From: Mesostigma viride
Lineage: Eukaryota > Streptophyta > Mesostigmatophyceae > Mesostigmatales > Mesostigmataceae
Reading direction: 5' to 3'
DNA length: 64,000 bases
Assembly (NCBI GenBank): GCA_009746045.1
Contig: RPFO01000024.1
Span: forward strand, 5,001-69,000
This document shows, piece by piece, positions 11,285-22,753 of this stretch. Each line of letters begins with the position of its first letter. Positions within the stretch are counted from its first letter, which is position 1. The notes beneath the pieces are model-generated. The model saw only the letters and a list, made by a program, of their open reading frames with translations. It did not search any database and was not told the origin of the DNA. Both the position numbers and the translations under genes were made by a program.

Positions 11285-11285
11285 C

Positions 11286-11540
11286 CTGGATCTCCACCGG
11301 GTTGGACAGCACTTTGCGCGCAAGCGTCTCCACCGTGTGCGGGAAGGTGGCGGAGAAGAGCACCGTCTGCCGGCTGGGCCGGATGTTGGCCACGATGCGC
11401 GAGATCTGCGGCTCGAAGCCCATGTCAAACATGCGGTCGGCCTCGTCCAGCACCACGTACGTCACGCGCTTGAGATTGGTGATGCGGCCGCCGGATGTGC
11501 TTAGGATGTCAATCATGCGACCAGGGGTGCACACCACGAT
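11286..11540 (-). CDS. PRP5: PRP5/DDX46-like helicase, exon 4 (motifs Ib-III, DEAD box)
   Basis: 85 codons in phase 0. It starts [13 protein letters not shown] (motif Ib TPGR), contains [16 protein letters not shown] (motif II, the DEAD Walker B box that coordinates Mg-ATP) and LFSATFP (motif III, coupling hydrolysis to unwinding), and ends NPVEIQ before a GTGAGG donor. All catalytic residues of RecA domain 1 in this exon are intact. Confidence 0.95.
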
Positions 11541-11560
11541 CTGGTGCAAGCAAAAGGGGC

Positions 11561-11588
11561 GGGGGGGGGGGGGGGGGGGGGGGGGGGG
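11561..11588. repeat. Poly-G run of 28 next to a 3' splice site
   Basis: Twenty-eight consecutive G on the + strand. On the transcribed minus strand it is a C-only polypyrimidine tract about 20 nt upstream of the intron 3 acceptor (CAG at 11541-11543). Its true length is doubtful in any assembly. Confidence 0.85.
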
Positions 11589-11808
11589 CGGGGGAGCGGA
11601 AGAGAATGTGCCACAACAGGAAAGAGAAGAATGGATATGCTGTCAGTAAACATCTCCACATGAACATAAAGAAATGCTATTCATACGCAGCGAGAGATGT
11701 GGTCCAGAAATACCCCCTCGCAGACTGGTCGCCACCACACAAGCAGACGGGAGAACAACGCACATGCGCACCGCCTGGGCACCACACCAAGGGCGACATC
11801 CCACATGA

Positions 11809-14800
11809 ACAGGACGGCTGCGCGCGATGGCCCATGAACAGGGCGGCTGCGCGCGATGGCCCATGATGGCCCATGAACAGGACGGCTGCGCGCGATGGCC
11901 CATGAACAGGACGGCTGCGCGCGATGGCGCATGAACAGGACGGCTGCGCGCGATGGCGCATGAACAGGACGGCTGCGCGCGATGGCCCATGAACAGGACG
12001 GCTGCGCGCGATGGCACATGAACAGGACGGCTGCGCGCGATGGCACATGAACAGGACGGCTGCGCGCGATGGCACATGAACAGGACGGCTGCGCGCGATG
12101 GCACATGAACAGGACGGCTGCGCGCGATGGCACATGAACAGGACGGCTGCGCGCGATGGCACATGAACAGGACGGCTGCGCGCGATGGCACATGAACAGG
12201 ACGGCTGCGCGCGATGGCCCATGAACAGGACGGCTGCGCGCGATGGCCCATGAACAGGACGGCTGCGCGCGATGGCCCATGAACAGGACGGCTGCGCGCG
12301 ATGGCGCATGAACAGGACGGCTGCGCGCGATGGCCCATGAACAGGACGGCTGCGCGCGATGGCACATGAACAGGACGGCTGCGCGCGATGGCACATGAAC
12401 AGGACGGCTGCGCGCGATGGCACATGAACAGGACGGCTGCGCGCGATGGCACATGAACAGGACGGCTGCGCGCGATGGCCCATGAACAGGACGGCTGCGC
12501 GCGATGGCCCATGAACAGGACGGCTGCGCGCGATGGCCCATGAACAGGACGGCTGCGCGCGATGGCACATGAACAGGACGGCTGCGCGCGATGGCCCATG
12601 AACAGGACGGCTGCGCGCGATGGCGCATGAACAGGACGGCTGCGCGCGATGGCCCATGAACAGGACGGCTGCGCGCGATGGCACATGAACAGGACGGCTG
12701 CGCGCGATGGCACATGAACAGGACGGCTGCGCGCGATGGCACATGATGGCCCATGAACAGGACGGCTGTGCGCGATGGCACATGATGGCCCATGAACAGG
12801 ACGGCTGCGCGCGATGGCCCATGAACAGGACGGCTGCGCGCGATGGCCCATGAACAGGACGGCTGCGCGCGATGGCCCATGAACAGGACGGCTGCGCGCG
12901 ATGGCCCATGAACAGGACGGCTGCGCGCGATGGCCCATGAACAGGACGGCTGCGCGCGATGGCCCATGAACAGGACGGCTGCGCGCGATGGCCCATGAAC
13001 AGGACGGCTGCGCGCGATTGCACATGATGGCCCATGAACAGGACGGCTGCGCGCGATGGCCCATGAACAGGACGGCTGCGCGCGATGGCCCATGAACAGG
13101 ACGGCTGCGCGCGATGGCACATGAACAGGACGGCTGCGCGCGATGGCCCATGAACAGGACGGCTGCGCGCGATGGCACATGATGGCCCATGAACAGGACG
13201 GCTGCGCGCGATGGCCCATGAACAGGACGGCTGCGCGCGATGGCCCATGAACAGGACGGCTGCGCGCGATGGCCCATGAACAGGACGGCTGCGCGCGATG
13301 GCCCATGAACAGGACGGCTGCGCGCGATGGCCCATGAACAGGACGGCTGCGCGCGATGGCCCATGAACAGGACGGCTGCGCGCGATGGCCCATGAACAGG
13401 ACGGCTGCGCGCGATGGCCCATGAACAGGACGGCTGCGCGCGATGGCACATGAACAGGACGGCTGCGCGCGATGGCCCATGAACAGGACGGCTGCGCGCG
13501 ATGGCACATGAACAGGACGGCTGCGCGCGATGGCACATGATGGAAATGAACAGGACGGCTGCGCGCGATGGCCCATGAACAGGACGGCTGCGCGCGATGG
13601 CCCATGAACAGGACGGCTGCGCGCGATGGCCCATGAACAGGACGGCTGCGCGCGATGGCACATGAACAGGACGGCTGCGCGCGATGGCCCATGAACAGGA
13701 CGGCTGCGCGCGATGGCCCATGAACAGGACGGCTGCGCGCGATGGCCCATGAACAGGACGGCTGCGCGCGATGGCCCATGAACAGGACGGCTGCGCGCGA
13801 TGGCCCATGAACAGGACGGCTGCGCGCGATGGCCCATGAACAGGACGGCTGCGCGCGATGGCCCATGAACAGGACGGCTGCGCGCGATGGCCCATGAACA
13901 GGACGGCTGCGCGCGATGGCCCATGAACAGGACGGCTGCGCGCGATGGCCCATGAACAGGACGGCTGCGCGCGATGGCACATGAACAGGACGGCTGCGCG
14001 CGATGGCCCATGAACAGGACGGCTGCGCGCGATGGCCCATGAACAGGACGGCTGCGCGCGATGGCACATGAACAGGACGGCTGCGCGCGATGGCACATGA
14101 TGGAAATGAACAGGACGGCTGCGCGCGATGGCCCATGAACAGGACGGCTGCGCGCGATGGCCCATGAACAGGACGGCTGCGCGCGATGGCCCATGAACAG
14201 GACGGCTGCGCGCGATGGCACATGAACAGGACGGCTGCGCGCGATGGCCCATGAACAGGACGGCTGCGCGCGATGGCCCATGAACAGGACGGCTGCGCGC
14301 GATGGCCCATGAACAGGACGGCTGCGCGCGATGGCCCATGAACAGGACGGCTGCGCGCGATGGCCCATGAACAGGACGGCTGCGCGCGATGGCCCATGAA
14401 CAGGACGGCTGCGCGCGATGGCGCATGAACAGGACGGCTGCGCGCGATGGCACATGAACAGGACGGCTGCGCGCGATGGCCCATGAACAGGACGGCTGCG
14501 CGCGATGGCCCATGAACAGGACGGCTGCGCGCGATGGCACATGAACAGGACGGCTGCGCGCGATGGCCCATGAACAGGACGGCTGCGCGCGATGGCACAT
14601 GAACAGGACGGCTGCGCGCGATGGCCCATGAACAGGACGGCTGCGCGCGATGGCACATGAACAGGACGGCTGCGCGCGATGGCACATGATGGAAATGAAC
14701 AGGACGGCTGCGCGCGATGGCCCATGAACAGGACGGCTGCGCGCGATGGCCCATGAACAGGACGGCTGCGCGCGATGGCCCATGAACAGGACGGCTGCGC

Positions 14801-17800
14801 GCGATGGCCCATGAACAGGACGGCTGCGCGCGATGGCCCATGAACAGGACGGCTGCGCGCGATGGCCCATGAACAGGACGGCTGCGCGCGATGGCCCATG
14901 AACAGGACGGCTGCGCGCGATGGCCCATGAACAGGACGGCTGCGCGCGATGGCCCATGAACAGGACGGCTGCGCGCGATGGCCCATGAACAGGACGGCTG
15001 CGCGCGATGGCCCATGAACAGGACGGCTGCGCGCGATGGCGCATGAACAGGACGGCTGCGCGCGATGGCCCATGAACAGGACGGCTGCGCGCGATGGCCC
15101 ATGAACAGGACGGCTGCGCGCGATGGCCCATGAACAGGACGGCTGCGCGCGATGGCGCATGAACAGGACGGCTGCGCGCGATGGCCCATGAACAGGACGG
15201 CTGCGCGCGATGGCACATGATGGCCCATGAACAGGACGGCTGCGCGCGATGGCCCATGAACAGGACGGCTGCGCGCGATGGCCCATGAACAGGACGGCTG
15301 CGCGCGATGGCCCATGAACAGGACGGCTGCGCGCGATGGCCCATGAACAGGACGGCTGCGCGCGATGGCCCATGATGGCGCATGAACAGGACGGCTGCGC
15401 GCGATGGCGCATGAACAGGACGGCTGCGCGCGATGGCACATGAACAGGACGGCTGCGCGCGATGGCGCATGAACAGGACGGCTGCGCGCGATGGCCCATG
15501 AACAGGACGGCTGCGCGCGATGGCCCATGAACAGGACGGCTGCGCGCGATGGCACATGAACAGGACGGCTGCGCGCGATGGCACATGAACAGGACGGCTG
15601 CGCGCGATGGCGCATGATGGCACATGAACAGGACGGCTGCGCGCGATGGCACATGAACAGGACGGCTGCGCGCGATGGCACATGAACAGGACGGCTGCGC
15701 GCGATGGCACATGAACAGGACGGCTGCGCGCGATGGCCCATGAACAGGACGGCTGCGCGCGATGGCCCATGAACAGGACGGCTGCGCGCGATGGCACATG
15801 ATGGCCCATGAACAGGACGGCTGCGCGCGATGGCCCATGAACAGGACGGCTGCGCGCGATGGCCCATGAACAGGACGGCTGCGCGCGATGGCCCATGAAC
15901 AGGACGGCTGCGCGCGATGGCCCATGAACAGGACGGCTGCGCGCGATGGCCCATGAACAGGACGGCTGCGCGCGATGGCACATGAACAGGACGGCTGCGC
16001 GCGATGGCCCATGAACAGGACGGCTGCGCGCGATGGCCCATGAACAGGACGGCTGCGCGCGATGGCCCATGAACAGGACGGCTGCGCGCGATGGCCCATG
16101 AACAGGACGGCTGCGCGCGATGGCCCATGAACAGGACGGCTGCGCGCGATGGCGCATGAACAGGACGGCTGCGCGCGATGGCCCATGAACAGGACGGCTG
16201 CGCGCGATGGCACATGAACAGGACGGCTGCGCGCGATGGCACATGAACAGGACGGCTGCGCGCGATGGCACATGAACAGGACGGCTGCGCGCGATGGCCC
16301 ATGAACAGGACGGCTGCGCGCGATGGCCCATGAACAGGACGGCTGCGCGCGATGGCCCATGAACAGGACGGCTGCGCGCGATGGCCCATGAACAGGACGG
16401 CTGCGCGCGATGGCCCATGAACAGGACGGCTGCGCGCGATGGCCCATGAACAGGACGGCTGCGCGCGATGGCCCATGAACAGGACGGCTGCGCGCGATGG
16501 CCCATGAACAGGACGGCTGCGCGCGATGGCCCATGAACAGGACGGCTGCGCGCGATGGCCCATGAACAGGACGGCTGCGCGCGATGGCCCATGAACAGGA
16601 CGGCTGCGCGCGATGGCCCATGAACAGGACGGCTGCGCGCGATTGCACATGAACAGGACGGCTGCGCGCGATGGCCCATGAACAGGACGGCTGCGCGCGA
16701 TGGCCCATGAACAGGACGGCTGCGCGCGATGGCCCATGAACAGGACGGCTGCGCGCGATGGCACATGATGGCCCATGAACAGGACGGCTGCGCGCGATGG
16801 CCCATGAACAGGACGGCTGCGCGCGATGGCCCATGAACAGGACGGCTGCGCGCGATGGCCCATGAACAGGACGGCTGCGCGCGATGGCCCATGAACAGGA
16901 CGGCTGCGCGCGATGGCCCATGAACAGGACGGCTGCGCGCGATGGCCCATGAACAGGACGGCTGCGCGCGATGGCCCATGAACAGGACGGCTGCGCGCGA
17001 TGGCACATGAACAGGACGGCTGCGCGCGATGGCCCATGAACAGGACGGCTGCGCGCGATGGCACATGAACAGGACGGCTGCGCGCGATGGCCCATGAACA
17101 GGACGGCTGCGCGCGATGGCCCATGAACAGGACGGCTGCGCGCGATGGCCCATGAACAGGACGGCTGCGCGCGATGGCCCATGAACAGGACGGCTGCGCG
17201 CGATGGCCCATGAACAGGACGGCTGCGCGCGATTGCACATGATGGCCCATGAACAGGACGGCTGCGCGCGATGGCCCATGAACAGGACGGCTGCGCGCGA
17301 TGGCCCATGAACAGGACGGCTGCGCGCGATGGCCCATGAACAGGACGGCTGCGCGCGATGGCCCATGAACAGGACGGCTGCGCGCGATGGCCCATGAACA
17401 GGACGGCTGCGCGCGATGGCCCATGAACAGGACGGCTGCGCGCGATGGCCCATGAACAGGACGGCTGCGCGCGATGGCACATGATGGCCCATGAACAGGA
17501 CGGCTGCGCGCGATGGCCCATGAACAGGACGGCTGCGCGCGATGGCCCATGAACAGGACGGCTGCGCGCGATGGCCCATGAACAGGACGGCTGCGCGCGA
17601 TGGCCCATGAACAGGACGGCTGCGCGCGATGGCCCATGAACAGGACGGCTGCGCGCGATGGCCCATGAACAGGACGGCTGCGCGCGATGGCACATGAACA
17701 GGACGGCTGCGCGCGATGGCCCATGAACAGGACGGCTGCGCGCGATGGCCCATGAACAGGACGGCTGCGCGCGATGGCCCATGAACAGGACGGCTGCGCG

Positions 17801-19852
17801 CGATGGCCCATGAACAGGACGGCTGCGCGCGATGGCCCATGAACAGGACGGCTGCGCGCGATGGCCCATGAACAGGACGGCTGCGCGCGATGGCGCATGA
17901 ACAGGACGGCTGCGCGCGATGGCCCATGAACAGGACGGCTGCGCGCGATGGCACATGATGGCCCATGAACAGGACGGCTGCGCGCGATGGCCCATGAACA
18001 GGACGGCTGCGCGCGATGGCCCATGAACAGGACGGCTGCGCGCGATGGCCCATGAACAGGACGGCTGCGCGCGATGGCGCATGAACAGGACGGCTGCGCG
18101 CGATGGCCCATGAACAGGACGGCTGCGCGCGATGGCCCATGAACAGGACGGCTGCGCGCGATGGCGCATGAACAGGACGGCTGCGCGCGATGGCCCATGA
18201 ACAGGACGGCTGCGCGCGATGGCCCATGAACAGGACGGCTGCGCGCGATGGCCCATGAACAGGACGGCTGCGCGCGATGGCCCATGAACAGGACGGCTGC
18301 GCGCGATGGCACATGATGGCCCATGAACAGGACGGCTGCGCGCGATGGCCCATGAACAGGACGGCTGCGCGCGATGGCCCATGAACAGGACGGCTGCGCG
18401 CGATGGCCCATGAACAGGACGGCTGCGCGCGATGGCCCATGAACAGGACGGCTGCGCGCGATGGCCCATGAACAGGACGGCTGCGCGCGATGGCACATGA
18501 TGGCGCATGAACAGGACGGCTGCGCGCGATGGCCCATGAACAGGACGGCTGCGCGCGATGGCCCATGAACAGGACGGCTGCGCGCGATGGCACATGATGG
18601 CGCATGAACAGGACGGCTGCGCGCGATGGCACATGAACAGGACGGCTGCGCGCGATGGCCCATGAACAGGACGGCTGCGCGCGATGGCACATGAACAGGA
18701 CGGCTGCGCGCGATGGCCCATGAACAGGACGGCTGCGCGCGATGGCGCATGAACAGGACGGCTGCGCGCGATGGCGCATGAACAGGACGGCTGCGCGCGA
18801 TGGCCCATGATGGCCCATGAACAGGACGGCTGCGCGCGATGGCCCATGAACAGGACGGCTGCGCGCGATGGCCCATGAACAGGACGGCTGCGCGCGATGG
18901 CCCATGAACAGGACGGCTGCGCGCGATGGCGCATGAACAGGACGGCTGCGCGCGATGGCACATGATGGCCCATGAACAGGACGGCTGCGCGCGATGGCCC
19001 ATGAACAGGACGGCTGCGCGCGATGGCACATGAACAGGACGGCTGCGCGCGATGGCACATGATGGCCCATGAACAGGACGGCTGCGCGCGATGGCCCATG
19101 AACAGGACGGCTGCGCGCGATGGCGCATGAACAGGACGGCTGCGCGCGATGGCCCATGAACAGGACGGCTGCGCGCGATGGCCCATGAACAGGACGGCTG
19201 CGCGCGATGGCCCATGAACAGGACGGCTGCGCGCGATGGCCCATGAACAGGACGGCTGCGCGCGATGGCCCATGAACAGGACGGCTGCGCGCGATGGCCC
19301 ATGAACAGGACGGCTGCGCGCGATGGCCCATGAACAGGACGGCTGCGCGCGATGGCCCATGAACAGGACGGCTGCGCGCGATGGCCCATGAACAGGACGG
19401 CTGCGCGCGATGGCACATGAACAGGACGGCTGCGCGCGATGGCCCATGAACAGGACGGCTGCGCGCGATGGCCCATGAACAGGACGGCTGCGCGCGATGG
19501 CCCATGAACAGGACGGCTGCGCGCGATGGCCCATGAACAGGACGGCTGCGCGCGATGGCGCATGAACAGGACGGCTGCGCGCGATGGCACATGAACAGGA
19601 CGGCTGCGCGCGATGGCCCATGAACAGGACGGCTGCGCGCGATGGCGCATGAACAGGACGGCTGCGCGCGATGGCACATGAACAGGACGGCTGCGCGCGA
19701 TGGCCCATGAACAGGACGGCTGCGCGCGATGGCCCATGAACAGGACGGCTGCGCGCGATGGCACATGATGGCCCATGAACAGGACGGCTGCGCGCGATGG
19801 CGCATGAACAGGACGGCTGCGCGCGATGGCCCATGAACAGGACGGCTGCGCA
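11809..19852 (-). repeat. 29-bp giant minisatellite in helicase intron 3 (~270 copies, 8 kb)
   Basis: About 270 copies of a 29-bp unit (gatggcNcatgaacaggacg plus gctgcgcgc). N is C, A or G, and nearly all variation sits at that base. Some units carry an extra 10 bp (gatggcNcat). Three carry a ggaaatgaac variant (about 13541, 14101, 14690), which reveals higher-order blocks. All three minus-strand frames are stop-free, giving reads of more than 2700 codons that are artefacts of the repeat. The array lies wholly inside intron 3 (11541-19918). Confidence 0.97.
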
Positions 19853-19918
19853 TGATACATGCCGTGGAAAAAAACTAGGGTACATCCCAGCACCATGGAC
19901 AGCGCCGCATGCGCGTAC

Positions 19919-20206
19919 CTCCACCCCGCGCTTGAGGATGCCGATCTGCTCGGCGACGCCCGACCCGCCAAACACGGCCACACATGAGAGGCCCAGCGGC
20001 TTGGCCAGCCGCTTGATGTCGTTGTAGATCTGCTGGCACAGTTCGCGCGTGGGGGCCATGATGAGCGCGATGGGGCCGTCCCCTTGCGCCAGCGGTGGCT
20101 GGTCCATCACGTGCCGCAGCATGGGCAGCACGAATGCAAACGTCTTCCCGGAGCCAGTCTTGGCAATGCCGATGCAGTCGCGGCCGCTCATGATAACAGG
20201 AAGGGC
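19919..20206 (-). CDS. PRP5: PRP5/DDX46-like helicase, exon 3 (motifs I-Ia)
   Basis: 96 codons in phase 0. It starts ALPVIMSGRDCIGIAKTGSGKT, in which AKTGSGKT is the motif I P-loop that binds ATP, followed by APTREL (motif Ia, RNA contact) and GG. It ends LKRGVE at a GTACGC donor. Residues around LPMLRHVMDQ and GDGPIALIMAPTREL match the DDX46/Prp5 subfamily rather than generic DEAD-box proteins. Confidence 0.95.
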
Positions 20207-20531
20207 CTGCGGGACGGGACGGGACGGGACGGAGGGGGGGGGGGGGAGTTTGGGTAGGGTCGGGGTTGGAGCAGAGGGGGGGACAAGGTAGGGCGAAGGT
20301 GTGGGCCAGCGAGGGTGTGCCAAATGGCTGTTAGCACATGTTCGTTACATGCATAGGCCAGCAAGCAGGCATGCAGGCGTACCGCCTGACCACCATAGGC
20401 GCATCCACGCCAGGTGGACGATGTGTAGACGGACCAGGGTGCGTAGCGAACGGATGACAACACGGGTTGATCGATAATTATACAGAGTCATGGTTGCATG
20501 GCGGCATGGGCACGAGTACGCAGAGCACACC

Positions 20532-21013
20532 ATCCATATAGTAGTACACATGGATATAGTAGTACACATGGATATAGTAGTACACATGGATATAGTAGTG
20601 CACATGGATATAGTAGTGCACATGGATATAGTAGTACACATGGATATAGTAGTGCACATGGATATATTAGTACACATGGATGTAGTAGTGCACATGGATA
20701 TAGTAGTACACATGGATAAAGTAGTACAAATGGATATAGTAGTGCACATGGATATAGTAGTACACATGGATATAGTAGTACACATGGATATAGTAGTGCA
20801 CATGGATATAGTATTGCACATGGATATAGTAGTACACATGGATCTAGTAGTACACATGGATATAGTAGTACACATGGATATAGTAGTGCACATGGATATA
20901 GTAGTGCACATGGATATAGTAGTGCACATGGATATAGTAGTGCACATGGATATAGTAGTGCACATGGATATAGTAGTACACATGGATATAGTAGTGCACA
21001 TGGATGGATATAT
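20532..21013 (-). repeat. 18-bp minisatellite in helicase intron 2 (~27 copies)
   Basis: Units of gtagtRcacatggatata with R = A or G and a few other substitutions. The period is a multiple of three, so long repetitive ORFs appear on both strands. The array lies inside intron 2 (20207-21433) and directly abuts the family R repeat. Confidence 0.96.
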
Positions 21014-21356
21014 CAAGCGACAACCAGCGCAGGCCAGAAATCGGGAGAATCCGGACCATGGTAGCTCGAGCCTGCCGTTATCTTGTCCACGTGTTCGAGT
21101 CGTTCAGGATGATGAAGATGAATGGTGATGGAAATCTGTAGCCTTGTGCATTGAAATTATGGCTGGCTCACGTGTAGAGCGACTAGATGACCTAGACGGT
21201 GGGGCCGGAAACAGCATGCTTGATCAGGGCGTGTGTTTCGAGCCTAACTGGCCGGGAGTGTCTAGTGGTGAGCACCATTGCTGCAATCGCTCTCCCACCA
21301 TTTACGAGGAAATACCCGCAAATGGAAAACCACTGAAAAGGTCTAGCTATCTCCAT
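21014..21356 (+). repeat. Dispersed repeat family R, copy in helicase intron 2
   Basis: About 340 bp related to the copies at 4281-4653 (inverted) and 57751-59567. Its left end follows the last 18-bp minisatellite unit without a gap. No coding potential and no clear target-site duplication here. Confidence 0.85.
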
Positions 21357-21433
21357 ATCCATCCATCCAGGTAGGCGTCCTCATGGCTGCACGTGCACGA
21401 TCTTGGCCAACCATCTCCCACCCCGCCCCGTAC

Positions 21434-21613
21434 CTGTGACTGGATGGGCATGGGCTTGTCACAGCCCAGCTTCTTCAGCGTGTCGAGCACGCGGTTGCTG
21501 AGCCCCGCCTGGACCCAGCTGCGGATGGGCCGTGGCACGTCCTTCCCCCGCACCTTGATGCCGTCCATCTCTTTACGCATCGCCGCCACCTCAACGTCGC
21601 TCATCTTGGCAAT
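21434..21613 (-). CDS. PRP5: PRP5/DDX46-like helicase, exon 2 (Q motif)
   Basis: 60 codons in phase 0 between a CAG acceptor and a GTACGG donor. It encodes [20 protein letters not shown], then a [11 protein letters not shown] segment and KPMPIQSQ, the Q motif that senses adenine. The RSWVQAGL / KPMPIQ combination is the standard lead-in to the Prp5/DDX46 core. Confidence 0.95.
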
Positions 21614-22215
21614 CTGTACGCCAATGCAGCGGCCACAACCACCCCGGCCACCGCAGGCATCGTGTCCCATCCCTCCCCACCCCACCGCACCCCGCCGAAG
21701 CCACCACATCGGCCAAGTGAGCGGCAAGGGGTTCCCACAACCGTCACACGACCCACAAAAGGAGCGGGTTCTCGGGCAGCAGGTGCGCAGGTGGCAGGGG
21801 ATGAGTGAGGGGGCGTGGTGGGGGCATGGCGAGGGCGGGGGGCGGGGTGTGGCCAAACGTACGTTGGCAGGAGAGCCACAGGCAACAGGCAAGAAAGGTG
21901 AGGCAGGCAGCAATGGACAACACGCACACAGGTATGTGCACCCAAACTGATCACATGGCTAACAGGTACCCATGAGGAGGGGCATGCGTGCGGCACACGA
22001 GGCCAGAGGACAGGTGGCACCCACCGCAAGGTGGCCTACCTGCGACGAGGCACAAGTGGCTTTCAGGTTGGCGCATTAACTGCTTCTGGCCCTGCTGCTA
22101 TCGGCAGGTGATGTCAGCGGACAGCCGGCCACACGCGTACCTTCCAAGGGCCACGGTCTAAGCCCCATGCCAGGGCAGAGGCTAGAGCGCAACGGAGGTG
22201 TTCTGCCACCACCCG

Positions 22216-22599
22216 ACACGGGAGGGCAAGCGTGCGGCCACACGGGAGGGCAAGCGTGCGGCCACACGGGAGGGCAAGCGTGCGGCCACACGGGAGGGCA
22301 AGCGTGCGGCCACACGGGAGGGCAAGCGTGCGGCCACACGGGAGGGCAAGCGTGCGGCCACACGGGAGGGCAAGCGTGCACCCACACGGGAGGGCAAGCG
22401 TGCGGCCACACGGGAGGGCAAGCGTGCGGCCACACGGGAGGGCAAGCGTGCGGCCACACGGGAGGGCAAGCGTGCGGCCACACGGGAGGGCAAGCGTGCG
22501 GCCACACGGGAGGGCAAGCGTGCGGCCACACGGGAGGGCAAGCGTGCGGCCACACGGGAGGGCAAGCGTGCGGCCACACGGGAGGGCAAGCGTGCACCT
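22216..22599 (-). repeat. 24-bp minisatellite in helicase intron 1 (16 copies)
   Basis: Sixteen near-perfect copies of cacacgggagggcaagcgtg plus cggc. One variant copy at about 22378 reads gcaccc. The array is inside intron 1 (21614-22753). Because the period is 24 it produces repetitive ORFs in five frames that should not be called as genes. Two short repeats of cctaaccataactcctaacc lie between the array and exon 1. Confidence 0.96.
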
Positions 22600-22753
22600 A
22601 CGTATACGGGCAGCCAGGGCAGGCAGCGGGGGTCCGCATGTTGGGTGGATGACTACGGCGCCTAACCATAACTCCTAACCGTGGCTCCTGACTGTGGAGC
22701 CTAACCATAACTCCTAACCGTGGCTCTCAACTGGCCTCCAAACCGTGGCTCAC

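Noticed and set aside
10597-11649. Plus-strand ORFs with [20 protein letters not shown]-type repeats
   Set aside because: Antisense reading of the 49-bp intron array; the 3' part overlaps exon 4 on the other strand.
8374-19852. Arrays considered as CRISPR loci
   Set aside because: The units are contiguous tandem repeats without unique spacers, and the window is eukaryotic.
11643-20323. Three minus-strand ORFs of 2736-2880 codons with a 29-residue repeat
   Set aside because: All three frames are open because the 29-bp unit has no stop. The region lies between two helicase exons with good splice sites, so these are intronic artefacts, not giant repeat proteins.
20345-21128. Repeat ORFs such as STCTTI or HMDIVV proteins
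   Set aside because: Produced by the 18-bp intron minisatellite on either strand; no start context or homology.
22076-22678. Five overlapping ORFs with TGGQACGH-like repeats
   Set aside because: Produced by the 24-bp intron array; no independent coding evidence.
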